Shown here piece by piece: positions 1 through 5,032 of a stretch of 6,213 nucleotides of DNA. Position 1 is the first letter of the stretch. Each line of letters begins with the position of its first letter. This stretch comes from Candidatus Nanoarchaeia archaeon (GTDB lineage: Archaea > Nanobdellota > Nanobdellia > Tiddalikarchaeales > Tiddalikarchaeaceae). Where the stretch lies: the NCBI GenBank assembly GCA_028704265.1, contig JAQVLH010000067.1, forward strand, positions 1-6,213, in the 5' to 3' direction. Both the position numbers and the translations under genes were made by a program. The notes beneath the pieces are model-generated. The model searched no databases. It had not been told where the DNA came from and saw only the letters and a list, made by a program, of their open reading frames with translations.

Positions 1-405
1 CATCATTTTTAAAAAAGAATTACTTCTCCATCTGTCAGTATAATTTACATTAGGATGTCCATAATCAAGCTCTAAATTATATTCTATTGAAAAAATCCCC
101 ATTACTGTGTCTCCAGCAATTCTAAATGCTTTTGCTCCAAATTTAAATTGGATTCTTGCAAAGTTATCAATATTTTTGTAAGCAAGCCATTTCCAATACA
201 TTGAGGTTACATCAACTCCTGTATCAACTTTTTTAAATTCTGGTTCAACGCATTTTAATCCCCATTTTTCTATTAAATCATTGTAAAAATCAGTATAAAA
301 AGTGCCTATTTTCATAATGCTTCCTTTATTTTTAATTGTAAAACTATTAACCCCTATACTTATTGGACCCTCTTTGGAGTCTTCAACCATTTTCTTAAAA
401 TTCAT
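1..405 (-). CDS. Hypothetical protein, N-terminal 135 residues (runs off left edge)
   Basis: This reading frame has no stop from an ATG at 403-405 down to the window edge, so 135 codons are visible and the C-terminus is missing. I do not recognise a named family with certainty. The protein is soluble-looking, with no signal peptide or membrane segment. It is rich in aromatic residues: Y70-W-K-W, then F82/F87/F89, and a late segment with Y113, Y122 and W126 (LDYG...NYTDRW). The order of a YWKW stretch, a GDTVMGIFSIEY strand and a D-Y...W...F-L-K end reminds me, from memory only, of uncharacterised proteins common in Woese- and Pacearchaeota. The start is supported by a BRE/TATA-like box 20 nt upstream (426-440), implying a leaderless mRNA. 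It lies on the same strand as the tRNA gene but has its own promoter. An in-frame ATG at codon 6 is an alternative start. Confidence 0.7.
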   Translation of the reverse strand, partial: MNFKKMVEDSKEGPISIGVNSFTIKNKGSIMKIGTFYTDFYNDLIEKWGLKCVEPEFKKVDTGVDVTSMYWKWLAYKNIDNFARIQFKFGAKAFRIAGDTVMGIFSIEYNLELDYGHPNVNYTDRWRSNSFLKMM

Positions 406-425
406 AAATTAAAACAATCCAGTAT

Positions 426-440
426 TTAATTATAAAAGTT
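426..440 (-). promoter_or_regulatory. BRE/TATA box of the left-edge hypothetical gene
   Basis: On the minus strand this reads AACTTTTATAATTAA. It ends 20 nt before the ATG at 405, the same distance seen at the other gene starts here. An archaeal transcript starting about 25 nt downstream of the box centre would begin almost at the ATG. The surrounding AT-richness lowers certainty. Confidence 0.5.
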
Positions 441-467
441 ATGAATAAAGAATTAATAAGAAAATAT

Positions 468-542
468 TGATCCGTATGGGATTTGAACCCACGACCTCTT
501 GCTTAGAAGGCAAGCGCTCTATCCAAGCTGAGCTAACGGACC
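468..542 (-). tRNA. tRNA-Arg (anticodon UCU)
   Basis: A full cloverleaf folds on the minus strand over 75 nt. The acceptor stem pairs GGTCCGT with ACGGATC (one G-U pair), followed by a discriminator A at 468. The D arm is GCTC/GAGC. The anticodon stem CTTGC/GCAAG encloses the 7-nt loop CTTCTAA, giving anticodon TCT at 505-507, which reads AGA/AGG arginine codons. The variable loop is AGGTC and the T arm is GTGGG-TTCAAAT-CCCAT. The 3' CCA is not encoded, since the genome continues ATA after the acceptor stem, so a CCA-adding enzyme must supply it. I see no intron. AGA is the expected major arginine codon in such an AT-rich genome. The gene is transcribed away from the beta subunit gene. Confidence 0.96.
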
Positions 543-562
543 ATAGAATTATTAGATTAGTA

Positions 563-577
563 TTTATTTTTAAAAGT
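563..577 (-). promoter_or_regulatory. BRE/TATA box of the tRNA-Arg gene
   Basis: The minus strand reads ACTTTTAAAAATAAA and ends 20 nt before the mature 5' end of the tRNA at 542. Its shape and distance match the boxes of the protein genes. It directly abuts the box for the divergent plus-strand gene (578-592). Confidence 0.5.
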
Positions 578-592
578 AATGTTTTAAAATGA
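578..592 (+). promoter_or_regulatory. BRE/TATA box of the synthetase beta gene
   Basis: AATGTTTTAAAATGA lies 22 nt before the ATG at 615. It resembles the AAAGTTTTTAAAATA box found upstream of the alpha gene and of rps19e. The position implies a leaderless or nearly leaderless mRNA, and no Shine-Dalgarno sequence precedes the ATG. Confidence 0.5.
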
Positions 593-614
593 TTAATTAA
601 TTATTTAATGTTAT

Positions 615-1226
615 ATGTTAAAATTAAGCGATTCATTAAGGTTCATGAAAACAAGAAATTTTAATTTAGCTGAATTTTATGAATGTTCAAACAAATCCGA
701 GCTTTTATCAGCTTTTGATAGACTTACTAAACCTTTAGTTATAAAAATTAGCAGCGAAGAATATTCTCATAAAAGTGATGTAGGTGGCTTATTTTTAAAT
801 ATTAATGATAAAAAAGAATTATTAAAAGCTTATAATAATCTTAAAAAATTATCAAAATCTGTTGTGCTGCAGGAGCAAAAAAAAGGCATTGAATTAATAT
901 TAGGAATTAATAATGATAATGTTTTTGGCAAGATGATTATGCTTGGAATTGGAGGAGTATTTGTTGAACTAATTAAAGATGTGAGTTTTAGAAAAGCTCC
1001 AATCACAAAAAAAGATGCTTTAGATATGATTAATGAATTAAAATTTAAAAAAATTCTTAATGGATTTAGAAATAATCCTAAAATTAATATTGATAAATTA
1101 TCTGAATTATTAGTAAAATTAGGAGAATTAGCAATTAATGAAAAAGTTTTATCAATGGATTTAAATCCTGTAATGTTTTTAGAAAATGATTATTTCTTAG
1201 TTGATGCAAGAATAGAATTAGAATAA
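615..1226 (+). CDS. acdB: ADP-forming acetyl/acyl-CoA synthetase, beta subunit (ATP-grasp)
   Basis: This is the nucleotide-binding subunit of the NDP-forming acyl-CoA synthetase, which converts acyl-CoA + ADP + Pi to acid + CoA + ATP in the cytoplasm and is the usual ATP-yielding step of archaeal fermentation. The family signature SHKSDVGG is at residues 51-58. Its His52 corresponds to the second phosphorylated histidine known in the Pyrococcus enzyme (His71 beta). Then follow GIELILG (91-97), FGKMIMLGIGGVFVE (104-118), FRKAPI (125-130), MDLNPV (181-186) and LVDARIEL (195-202). At 203 residues it is about 30 shorter than the roughly 232-residue Pyrococcus subunit, mostly at the N-terminus. 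An in-frame TAA at 606-608 rules out a longer start. The residue before DLNP is Met181, where Glu is common. The gene converges on the alpha subunit gene, overlapping it by 9 bp, so the two partners are not cotranscribed. Confidence 0.9.
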   Translation: MLKLSDSLRFMKTRNFNLAEFYECSNKSELLSAFDRLTKPLVIKISSEEYSHKSDVGGLFLNINDKKELLKAYNNLKKLSKSVVLQEQKKGIELILGINNDNVFGKMIMLGIGGVFVELIKDVSFRKAPITKKDALDMINELKFKKILNGFRNNPKINIDKLSELLVKLGELAINEKVLSMDLNPVMFLENDYFLVDARIELE

Positions 1227-2534
1227 TTTTGATACAGTTTTTGCAAAATTATATGGCTCGATAAAATTAATTATATTATTTTCATTAGCCATTTTTAATG
1301 ATTTTATTATTTTTTCTCCTCCAACCATACATGAAAACACTGCTGCTTTAGAATTTTTTAATTTAAAATTAATTAAAGCTTGCATACTTTTTTCAACTTC
1401 AGTGTTGCTTTGAGGAGTAAGTATAAATAAAAAAATGTCATAAAAATCGCTTTTCAACAATATATTTAACACAGATTCATATCTGGAAGCTAAAGCATCC
1501 CCTAAAACATCAATAGGATTACTTTTACTCCAATGAGTTGGAAGAACTTTATCTATTTCATCTTTAATTTTTTTTGGCAATTCAGTAATTGTTAATCCGT
1601 TGCTTTCGCATGCGTCACTGCAAAGAACCCCCATGCCTCCTGCGTTAGTTATTACGCATACATTTTTTGATTTAGGTTTAACATTAACGCTTAAATGTTT
1701 TGCTAAGCTAAACATTTCATTAAGGTTATCAACTTTTATTATTCCAAATTGATTAAAAATACTATCATAAATTTTACTATCTCCTGCTAAACTGCCAGTG
1801 TGGCTAGTAATTGCTTTCATTGCTGTGCTTGTAAATCCTGCCTTAAGTGCAATTATTGGTTTTTTGCAATTTTTAATTGCTTGCACAAATTTTTCTCCAT
1901 CTTTTATTCCTTCAATATAAAGGCAAATAACTTTAGTATTTTTATCTTTGCATAAATAGTCAATATAATCTGAAAAGTCAGTATTAAGCATATTTCCAAC
2001 ACTAATAAATTTACTAAAGCTTATATTTTCATTAACTGATTTGTCAAGAATTGCAACTCCTATTGCTCCTGATTGGGAAATAAATGATATTCCTCCTGTT
2101 AAAATTTTTCCTTTATAGAAACTCGCATTTAAATTATTATTCAAATTTAATATACCTAAACAATTAGGACCTAATATTCTAATATTATATTTTTTAGAAA
2201 CCTCATAAACTTCTTTATCTAATTCTTTATTTCCCATCTCTCCAAATCCTGCGCTTATTATAATTGCGGATTTTATTTTTTTTTCTCCGCATTCTTTTAA
2301 AATGTCTAAAACGAATTTTGCAGGGATAACTATTATAGCTAAATCAATTTTTCCAGAATAATCTTTTATGCTTGCATAAGCTCTTTGTCCTCCAATTTTT
2401 TCTTTATTAACATTTACTGGAATAATCTTTGATTTAGAAGTTTTAAGATTGTTAAAAATGTCATTTCCAATTTTTCCTTTTTTATTGCTTGCTCCTATTA
2501 ATGCAATAGTTTTTGGGTTAAAAAATGATTCCAT
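1218..2534 (-). CDS. acdA: ADP-forming acetyl/acyl-CoA synthetase, alpha subunit
   Basis: This is the CoA-binding and ligase subunit that works with the ATP-grasp beta subunit. An N-terminal Rossmann CoA-binding domain starts at FNPKTIALIGAS (5-16) and includes GPNCLG (122-127). The two succinyl-CoA-synthetase-like flavodoxin domains follow, with SQSGAIG (153-159), YIEG (206-209, Glu208 being the conserved acidic active-site residue), SHTGSLAG (244-251), TNAGGMGV (296-303) and SNPIDVLGDA (338-347). His245 in SHTGSLAG matches the catalytic phosphohistidine of the family (His257 alpha in Pyrococcus). The length of 438 residues is slightly below the usual 450-465 but all motifs are present, so it should be active. 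The start has a strong box 20 nt upstream (2555-2569) and no Shine-Dalgarno, implying a leaderless message. secG ends only 38 bp upstream on the same strand. Substrate preference (acetyl, branched or aryl acyl) cannot be told from sequence. Confidence 0.93.
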   Translation of the reverse strand: MESFFNPKTIALIGASNKKGKIGNDIFNNLKTSKSKIIPVNVNKEKIGGQRAYASIKDYSGKIDLAIIVIPAKFVLDILKECGEKKIKSAIIISAGFGEMGNKELDKEVYEVSKKYNIRILGPNCLGILNLNNNLNASFYKGKILTGGISFISQSGAIGVAILDKSVNENISFSKFISVGNMLNTDFSDYIDYLCKDKNTKVICLYIEGIKDGEKFVQAIKNCKKPIIALKAGFTSTAMKAITSHTGSLAGDSKIYDSIFNQFGIIKVDNLNEMFSLAKHLSVNVKPKSKNVCVITNAGGMGVLCSDACESNGLTITELPKKIKDEIDKVLPTHWSKSNPIDVLGDALASRYESVLNILLKSDFYDIFLFILTPQSNTEVEKSMQALINFKLKNSKAAVFSCMVGGEKIIKSLKMANENNIINFIEPYNFAKTVSKLF

Positions 2535-2554
2535 TGTTAAAAATAATTCTTTAA

Positions 2555-2569
2555 TATTTTAAAAACTTT
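2555..2569 (-). promoter_or_regulatory. BRE/TATA box of the synthetase alpha gene
   Basis: The minus strand reads AAAGTTTTTAAAATA, an exact 15-base match to the box of the ribosomal operon (2835-2849). It lies 20 nt before the alpha ATG (2534) and just downstream of the secG stop codon. Alpha therefore has its own promoter, even if some readthrough from secG occurs. Confidence 0.6.
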
Positions 2570-2572
2570 TAA

Positions 2573-2734
2573 TTAGAATCCAAAAGGATTTATGAAATTA
2601 AATAGAATAACTATTATTACTAATATTCCTGTAGCTATTATTACATGCACTGGATTAATTGAAACACTATTTTTACTATCTTCATAATATTGCATTATTC
2701 CTCCTGAACTTGAAGGTAATTTCTTATCTGCCAT
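2573..2734 (-). CDS. secG: Preprotein translocase subunit Sec61-beta (archaeal SecG), 53 aa
   Basis: This 53-codon gene is easily missed because of its size. Translation from the ATG at 2734 gives the archaeal Sec61-beta pattern. A short basic, polar head (MADKKLP) leads to SSSGGIMQYYED at 8-19, matching the family's SSAGLIRYFEEE motif. SINPVHV (25-31) matches the conserved (I)SPE/NP-x-x-V segment just before the membrane. Residues about 30-47 form one hydrophobic transmembrane helix (VIIATGILVIIVILFNF), and a short tail FINPFGF ends the protein. It is the small tail-anchored subunit of the SecYE-beta protein-conducting channel in the cytoplasmic membrane. The usual family length is 50-60 residues, so it is complete. 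It is transcribed divergently from the ribosomal operon, whose last gene encodes the SRP receptor that delivers ribosomes to this channel. Confidence 0.9.
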   Translation of the reverse strand: MADKKLPSSSGGIMQYYEDSKNSVSINPVHVIIATGILVIIVILFNFINPFGF

Positions 2735-2754
2735 TATAAATACGAACTTGTTTG

Positions 2755-2769
2755 AATTTAAAAAAGTTT
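2755..2769 (-). promoter_or_regulatory. BRE/TATA box of secG
   Basis: The minus strand reads AAACTTTTTTAAATT and ends 20 nt before the secG ATG at 2734. The spacing matches the other boxes. The tract is nearly symmetrical in A/T, so its direction is set mainly by position. Confidence 0.45.
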
Positions 2770-2834
2770 TTAAAAAAAAATTACGTTAGATAAGCATTAT
2801 AGTTCATAATTCAGCAGATTAATTCTGCAATAGG

Positions 2835-2849
2835 AAAGTTTTTAAAATA
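2835..2849 (+). promoter_or_regulatory. BRE/TATA box of the rps19e-ftsY operon
   Basis: AAAGTTTTTAAAATA lies 21 nt before the rps19e ATG (2871). The purine-rich GGAAAG part fits a BRE and TTTTTAAAATA a TATA box. Initiation about 25 nt from the box centre would fall right at the ATG, so the first gene is probably translated from a leaderless mRNA. No other clear box appears inside the operon. Confidence 0.6.
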
Positions 2850-2870
2850 ATAATAGTTTTTTGAGTTAAT

Positions 2871-3308
2871 ATGGTTAATGTATTTGACACAGATGCGAAT
2901 GAATTTATTGAAGCATTAAGTACTGAATTGAAGAGCTTTCCTAAAATTATAGCTCCTGAATGGGCTAAATTTGTTAAAACTTCAGCAAGCAAAGAAAAAA
3001 CTCCAACGCAAGAAAATTTTTGGCATATAAGGACTGCAAGCATATTAAGATTTATTTATATTCACGGACCTAAAGGAGTTTCTAGATTAAGGACAAAATA
3101 TGGTTCAAGAAAAAATAGGGGAACTAGGCAAGAAAAAACATTTAAAGGTTCTGGAAAAATAATTAGAGTTATATTACAGCAATTAGAAGAAGAAGGGTTA
3201 TTAAGAAAAGTTATGAGAGGAAAAAGAAAAGGCAGAGAATTAACTCCTAAGGCAACAAAGCTTTTAGATAATACTGCTTATAAAGTGATAAAAAATGACA
3301 AAAAATAA
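2871..3308 (+). CDS. rps19e: 30S ribosomal protein S19e
   Basis: This small-subunit protein is shared by archaea and eukaryotes, sits in the 30S head and is needed for rRNA maturation in eukaryotes. The 145-residue product is full length for the family. Recognisable blocks are FPKIIAPEWAKFVKTS (23-38), the W51-x-x-R-x-ASILR helix (to 60), HGPKGVSRLRTKYGSRKNRG (65-84), then IIRVILQQLEEEGLLRK (97-113) and a basic KRKGRELTPKA segment (118-128) typical of the C-terminal winged-helix part. It opens the operon. The ATG follows a good promoter at leaderless distance and there is no Shine-Dalgarno. Its 3' end overlaps rpl39e by 14 bp and carries that gene's ribosome binding site. In many archaea a pdcd5-family gene sits between S19e and L39e; none is present here. 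Confidence 0.96.
   Translation: MVNVFDTDANEFIEALSTELKSFPKIIAPEWAKFVKTSASKEKTPTQENFWHIRTASILRFIYIHGPKGVSRLRTKYGSRKNRGTRQEKTFKGSGKIIRVILQQLEEEGLLRKVMRGKRKGRELTPKATKLLDNTAYKVIKNDKK
3285..3289 (+). promoter_or_regulatory. Shine-Dalgarno of rpl39e inside the rps19e coding sequence
   Basis: GTGAT, complementary to the ATCAC of a typical archaeal 16S rRNA 3' end, lies 5 nt before the rpl39e ATG at 3295. It supports this start even though it makes the two genes overlap by 14 bp. Confidence 0.5.
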
Positions 3309-3483
3309 ATTCGGATCATTAAAAGTAAAATTAGAAAGTGCAATGAAAAAAAATAGGGTTGCACCTAGATGGATTATTATCAAAAAATTTGGATTAAAAA
3401 GAGGAGTTCATGTTAGCAGCTGGACAGTTAATCCTCAAATGAGAAGAAATTGGAGAAAAACTAAAATAGGAATTAATAGGTGA
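3295..3483 (+). CDS. rpl39e: 50S ribosomal protein L39e (enlarged, 62 aa)
   Basis: L39e is a tiny basic protein that lines the wall of the nascent-peptide exit tunnel in archaeal and eukaryotic ribosomes. The N-terminal half, KVKLESAMKKNRVAPRWIIIKK (10-31), aligns with the family pattern KKLRLAKALKQNRRVPxWVIVKT. The end RRNWRKTKI (50-58) aligns with the RRHWRRSKL ending. Family members are usually about 50-51 residues; this one has 62. The extra length sits mainly between W26 and W53, where about 9 residues (within 32-48, FGLKRGVHVSSWTVNPQ) are added. The start at 3295 fits the family N-terminus and has a GTGAT Shine-Dalgarno 5 nt upstream. The gene overlaps rps19e by 14 bp, and its TGA stop (3481-3483) forms part of the next gene's ribosome binding site. 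Confidence 0.92.
   Translation: MTKNKFGSLKVKLESAMKKNRVAPRWIIIKKFGLKRGVHVSSWTVNPQMRRNWRKTKIGINR
3478..3483 (+). promoter_or_regulatory. Shine-Dalgarno that decides the rpl31e start
   Basis: AGGTGA is the best Shine-Dalgarno in the window and lies 5 nt before the GTG at 3489, the same spacing as at rpl39e. It contains the TGA stop of rpl39e. The earlier in-frame GTG at 3480 lies inside the motif and could not use it. Confidence 0.55.
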
Positions 3484-3488
3484 GCATT

Positions 3489-3959
3489 GTGAAAGATTTT
3501 GAAGTAAGAAAATATATTATAAGATTAAAAAAAATGGGACTTAAATCCCCTAGTGATGAAAGAAGTAAAAGAGCTATTGTTACTATCAAGCAATTTATTG
3601 AAAAAAATACTAGGGCAAAAAAAGGTGACGTGCTAATAGGTGAGGAATTAAATAATGCTATTTGGAGTAAAGGAATAAAAAATCCTCCAACTAAAGTAAG
3701 TATCTTTGTTCAAAAATTAAAAAATGATAAAGTTTTTGTAAATTTAGAAGGAAAACCTTTAAGGATTGAAAAAGAAAAGAAAGATGAAAAAAAGGATAAA
3801 AAAAATGAAAAATCTCTTGAAGATTTAACTGCTGAACCAAAAACTTCAGAAAAAATCGCTGTTGAAAAAGATGAAGAAATTAATTCAATAAAAAAAGTCA
3901 AAGATGAAGCTTCAAAAAAACCCGTAGCTAAATTTGATAAAAATTTAAATAAGTTATAA
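3489..3959 (+). CDS. rpl31e: 50S ribosomal protein L31e with a charged C-terminal extension
   Basis: L31e is a large-subunit protein located next to the exit of the peptide tunnel. The core spans residues 1 to about 93. EVRKYIIRLK (5-14) matches the family's E-R-x-Y-T-I-P-L-R start, RSKRAIVTIKQFIEKN (25-40) follows, and IWSKGIKNPPTKVSIFVQKL (58-77) matches the diagnostic IWxxGIxxPPxKIxV motif. Residues 94-156 form an added low-complexity tail dominated by Lys and Glu, which nearly doubles the usual 80-95 residue protein. I chose the GTG at 3489 because AGGTGA sits 5 nt upstream and the resulting N-terminus fits the family. A GTG at 3480 would add three residues and overlap the rpl39e stop as GTGA, and remains possible. 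The stop codon is 2 bp before the eif6 start. Confidence 0.93.
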   Translation: MKDFEVRKYIIRLKKMGLKSPSDERSKRAIVTIKQFIEKNTRAKKGDVLIGEELNNAIWSKGIKNPPTKVSIFVQKLKNDKVFVNLEGKPLRIEKEKKDEKKDKKNEKSLEDLTAEPKTSEKIAVEKDEEINSIKKVKDEASKKPVAKFDKNLNKL

Positions 3960-3961
3960 TT

Positions 3962-4612
3962 ATGCAAATAATTAATTTTTTAGGCAATCCGAATATTGGA
4001 CTATTTTTTTATTCTACTGATAAGTTTACTATTGTTCCAAAAATAACTGATAATAAAACTATTGAAATAATAGAAAAAGAGCTTAAAACTAAAGTATTTA
4101 AGATTGATATAATGAATTCAAGTGTTGATGGCATATTCTTAGCTGGAAATGAAGAGTTATTATTAGTTCCTAAGGGAATAAGCAAAGATGTTCTTAAAGA
4201 GCTTGAAGCATTAAAAATAAAAATAGTAATTATAGATACTACTTATAATGCTTTAGGAAATAATATTATTATTTATAATAAAAAAGCGCTTGTTAATCCT
4301 AATTTAGAGGATTATGCAGTAAAACAATTAGAAGATTTAGGATTAGAAGTAATGAAATCTAAAATTTCAAGTATAGAAACAGTTGGAGCAAATCTTGTTA
4401 TTTTTAATAAAAGGGGACTTATTAATAAGCAAGCAAGAGATAATGAAATTGAATCTATTAAAGAATTTTTTAAAATAGACATTGAATTAGGTTCTGTGAA
4501 TAATGATAGTCCAATAATTAAAGCTGGATTTGTAAAAAATAAAAACGGGATTCTTATTTCAAAAGAAATGAACGGAAATGAGATAATGGTTTTAGAGGAT
4601 TTAATGAAATGA
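3962..4612 (+). CDS. eif6: Translation initiation factor aIF6 (ribosome anti-association factor)
   Basis: aIF6 binds the 50S subunit near L14e/L24e and keeps it from joining 30S prematurely, acting in subunit maturation and initiation control. The 216 residues agree with the family's length of about 220. The fold is a five-fold pseudo-repeat (pentein), and its repeats are visible: GLFFYSTDKFTIVPK (13-27), GIFLAGNEELLLVPK (57-71), LGNNIIIYNKKALVNP (98-113), VGANLVIFNKRGLIN (141-155) and IIKAGFVKNKNGILIS (185-200). The N-K-x-A/G-L-V/I pattern in repeats three and four is characteristic. The ATG lies 2 bp after the rpl31e stop. No Shine-Dalgarno is evident, so translation is probably coupled to rpl31e. 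The last four bases (ATGA) overlap the pfdA start. Many archaea have the L18a/LX gene directly after eif6; here it is absent. Confidence 0.93.
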   Translation: MQIINFLGNPNIGLFFYSTDKFTIVPKITDNKTIEIIEKELKTKVFKIDIMNSSVDGIFLAGNEELLLVPKGISKDVLKELEALKIKIVIIDTTYNALGNNIIIYNKKALVNPNLEDYAVKQLEDLGLEVMKSKISSIETVGANLVIFNKRGLINKQARDNEIESIKEFFKIDIELGSVNNDSPIIKAGFVKNKNGILISKEMNGNEIMVLEDLMK

Positions 4613-5025
4613 AAAAAGATATAATTGAAGAAAAATCTTCAGAGTTCGAAACTCTTAGGCAAGAACTTGAAAGTATTGATGCTCAAAATCAGGAAATAAA
4701 TATTAGAATGGCTGAATTTAAATCAGCTCTTGAAATAATAAGCCAGGTTAAAAAAGCTAAACCTAATCAAGAAATAATAATGCCTTTAAGCGAAGGATTA
4801 ATGTTAAAAGTTTATATAAAAGATCCAAATAAGGCTTTGATTGGAATAGGCAATAAAATAATAGTAGAAAAAAATTCAGAAGAATGCGATAAATATATTA
4901 AAGAAAGAATTGATGAAGCTGATTCATTAATGACTCAGTTAGATAATGAAGCTAATAATATTACTTTAAAATTAAGAAAATTAGAGCATGAATTAATTGA
5001 ATTAACTAAAGAAGAGAAAAAGTGA
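4609..5025 (+). CDS. pfdA: Prefoldin alpha subunit
   Basis: This is the alpha subunit of the hexameric (alpha2 beta4) jellyfish-shaped chaperone that captures unfolded chains and passes them to the thermosome in the cytosol. The 138-residue product is the typical length. The layout is a charged N-terminal coiled-coil helix (about 5-50), a central double beta-hairpin region (EIIMPLSEGLMLKVYIKDP at 55-73, then ALIGIGNKIIVEKN at 76-89) and a C-terminal coiled-coil helix (90-138). The two hairpins identify alpha class; beta subunits have only one. The ATG overlaps the eif6 stop as ATGA, and a GAGGAT sequence at 4595-4600 lies 8 nt upstream as a possible Shine-Dalgarno. The stop codon TGA is embedded in the GTGAT ribosome binding site of ftsY. 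The beta subunit gene is not in this window. Confidence 0.93.
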   Translation: MKKDIIEEKSSEFETLRQELESIDAQNQEINIRMAEFKSALEIISQVKKAKPNQEIIMPLSEGLMLKVYIKDPNKALIGIGNKIIVEKNSEECDKYIKERIDEADSLMTQLDNEANNITLKLRKLEHELIELTKEEKK

Positions 5026-5026
5026 T
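5022..5026 (+). promoter_or_regulatory. Shine-Dalgarno of ftsY, merged with the pfdA stop
   Basis: GTGAT contains the TGA stop of pfdA (5023-5025) and lies 6 nt before the GTG start of ftsY at 5033. It supports that non-ATG start and suggests coupled termination and reinitiation. Confidence 0.5.
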
Positions 5027-5032
5027 TCTAAA

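Noticed and set aside
608..610. ATG at 608 as an alternative start for acdB
   Set aside because: It is out of frame with the ATP-grasp coding sequence (7 nt before 615).
2771..2780. Long A-run (TAAAAAAAAA) as a repeat or replication feature
   Set aside because: It is a single homopolymer in an AT-rich divergent promoter region, with no iterated units or GC-skew evidence.
2819..3043. Minus-strand open frame of 74 codons over the start of rps19e
   Set aside because: It is antisense to a well-supported S19e gene and crosses its promoter, and its translation resembles no family.
3480..3488. Upstream GTG at 3480 as the rpl31e start (GTGA overlap with the rpl39e stop)
   Set aside because: It lies inside the AGGTGA motif that is ideally spaced for GTG 3489, and the added residues do not improve family alignment. 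It is kept only as an alternative.
3710..3967. Minus-strand open frame of 85 codons, rich in Phe and Ser
   Set aside because: It is the mirror of the Lys/Glu-rich L31e tail; antisense of AAA/GAA codons gives Phe/Ser runs. No independent start signal or motif is visible.
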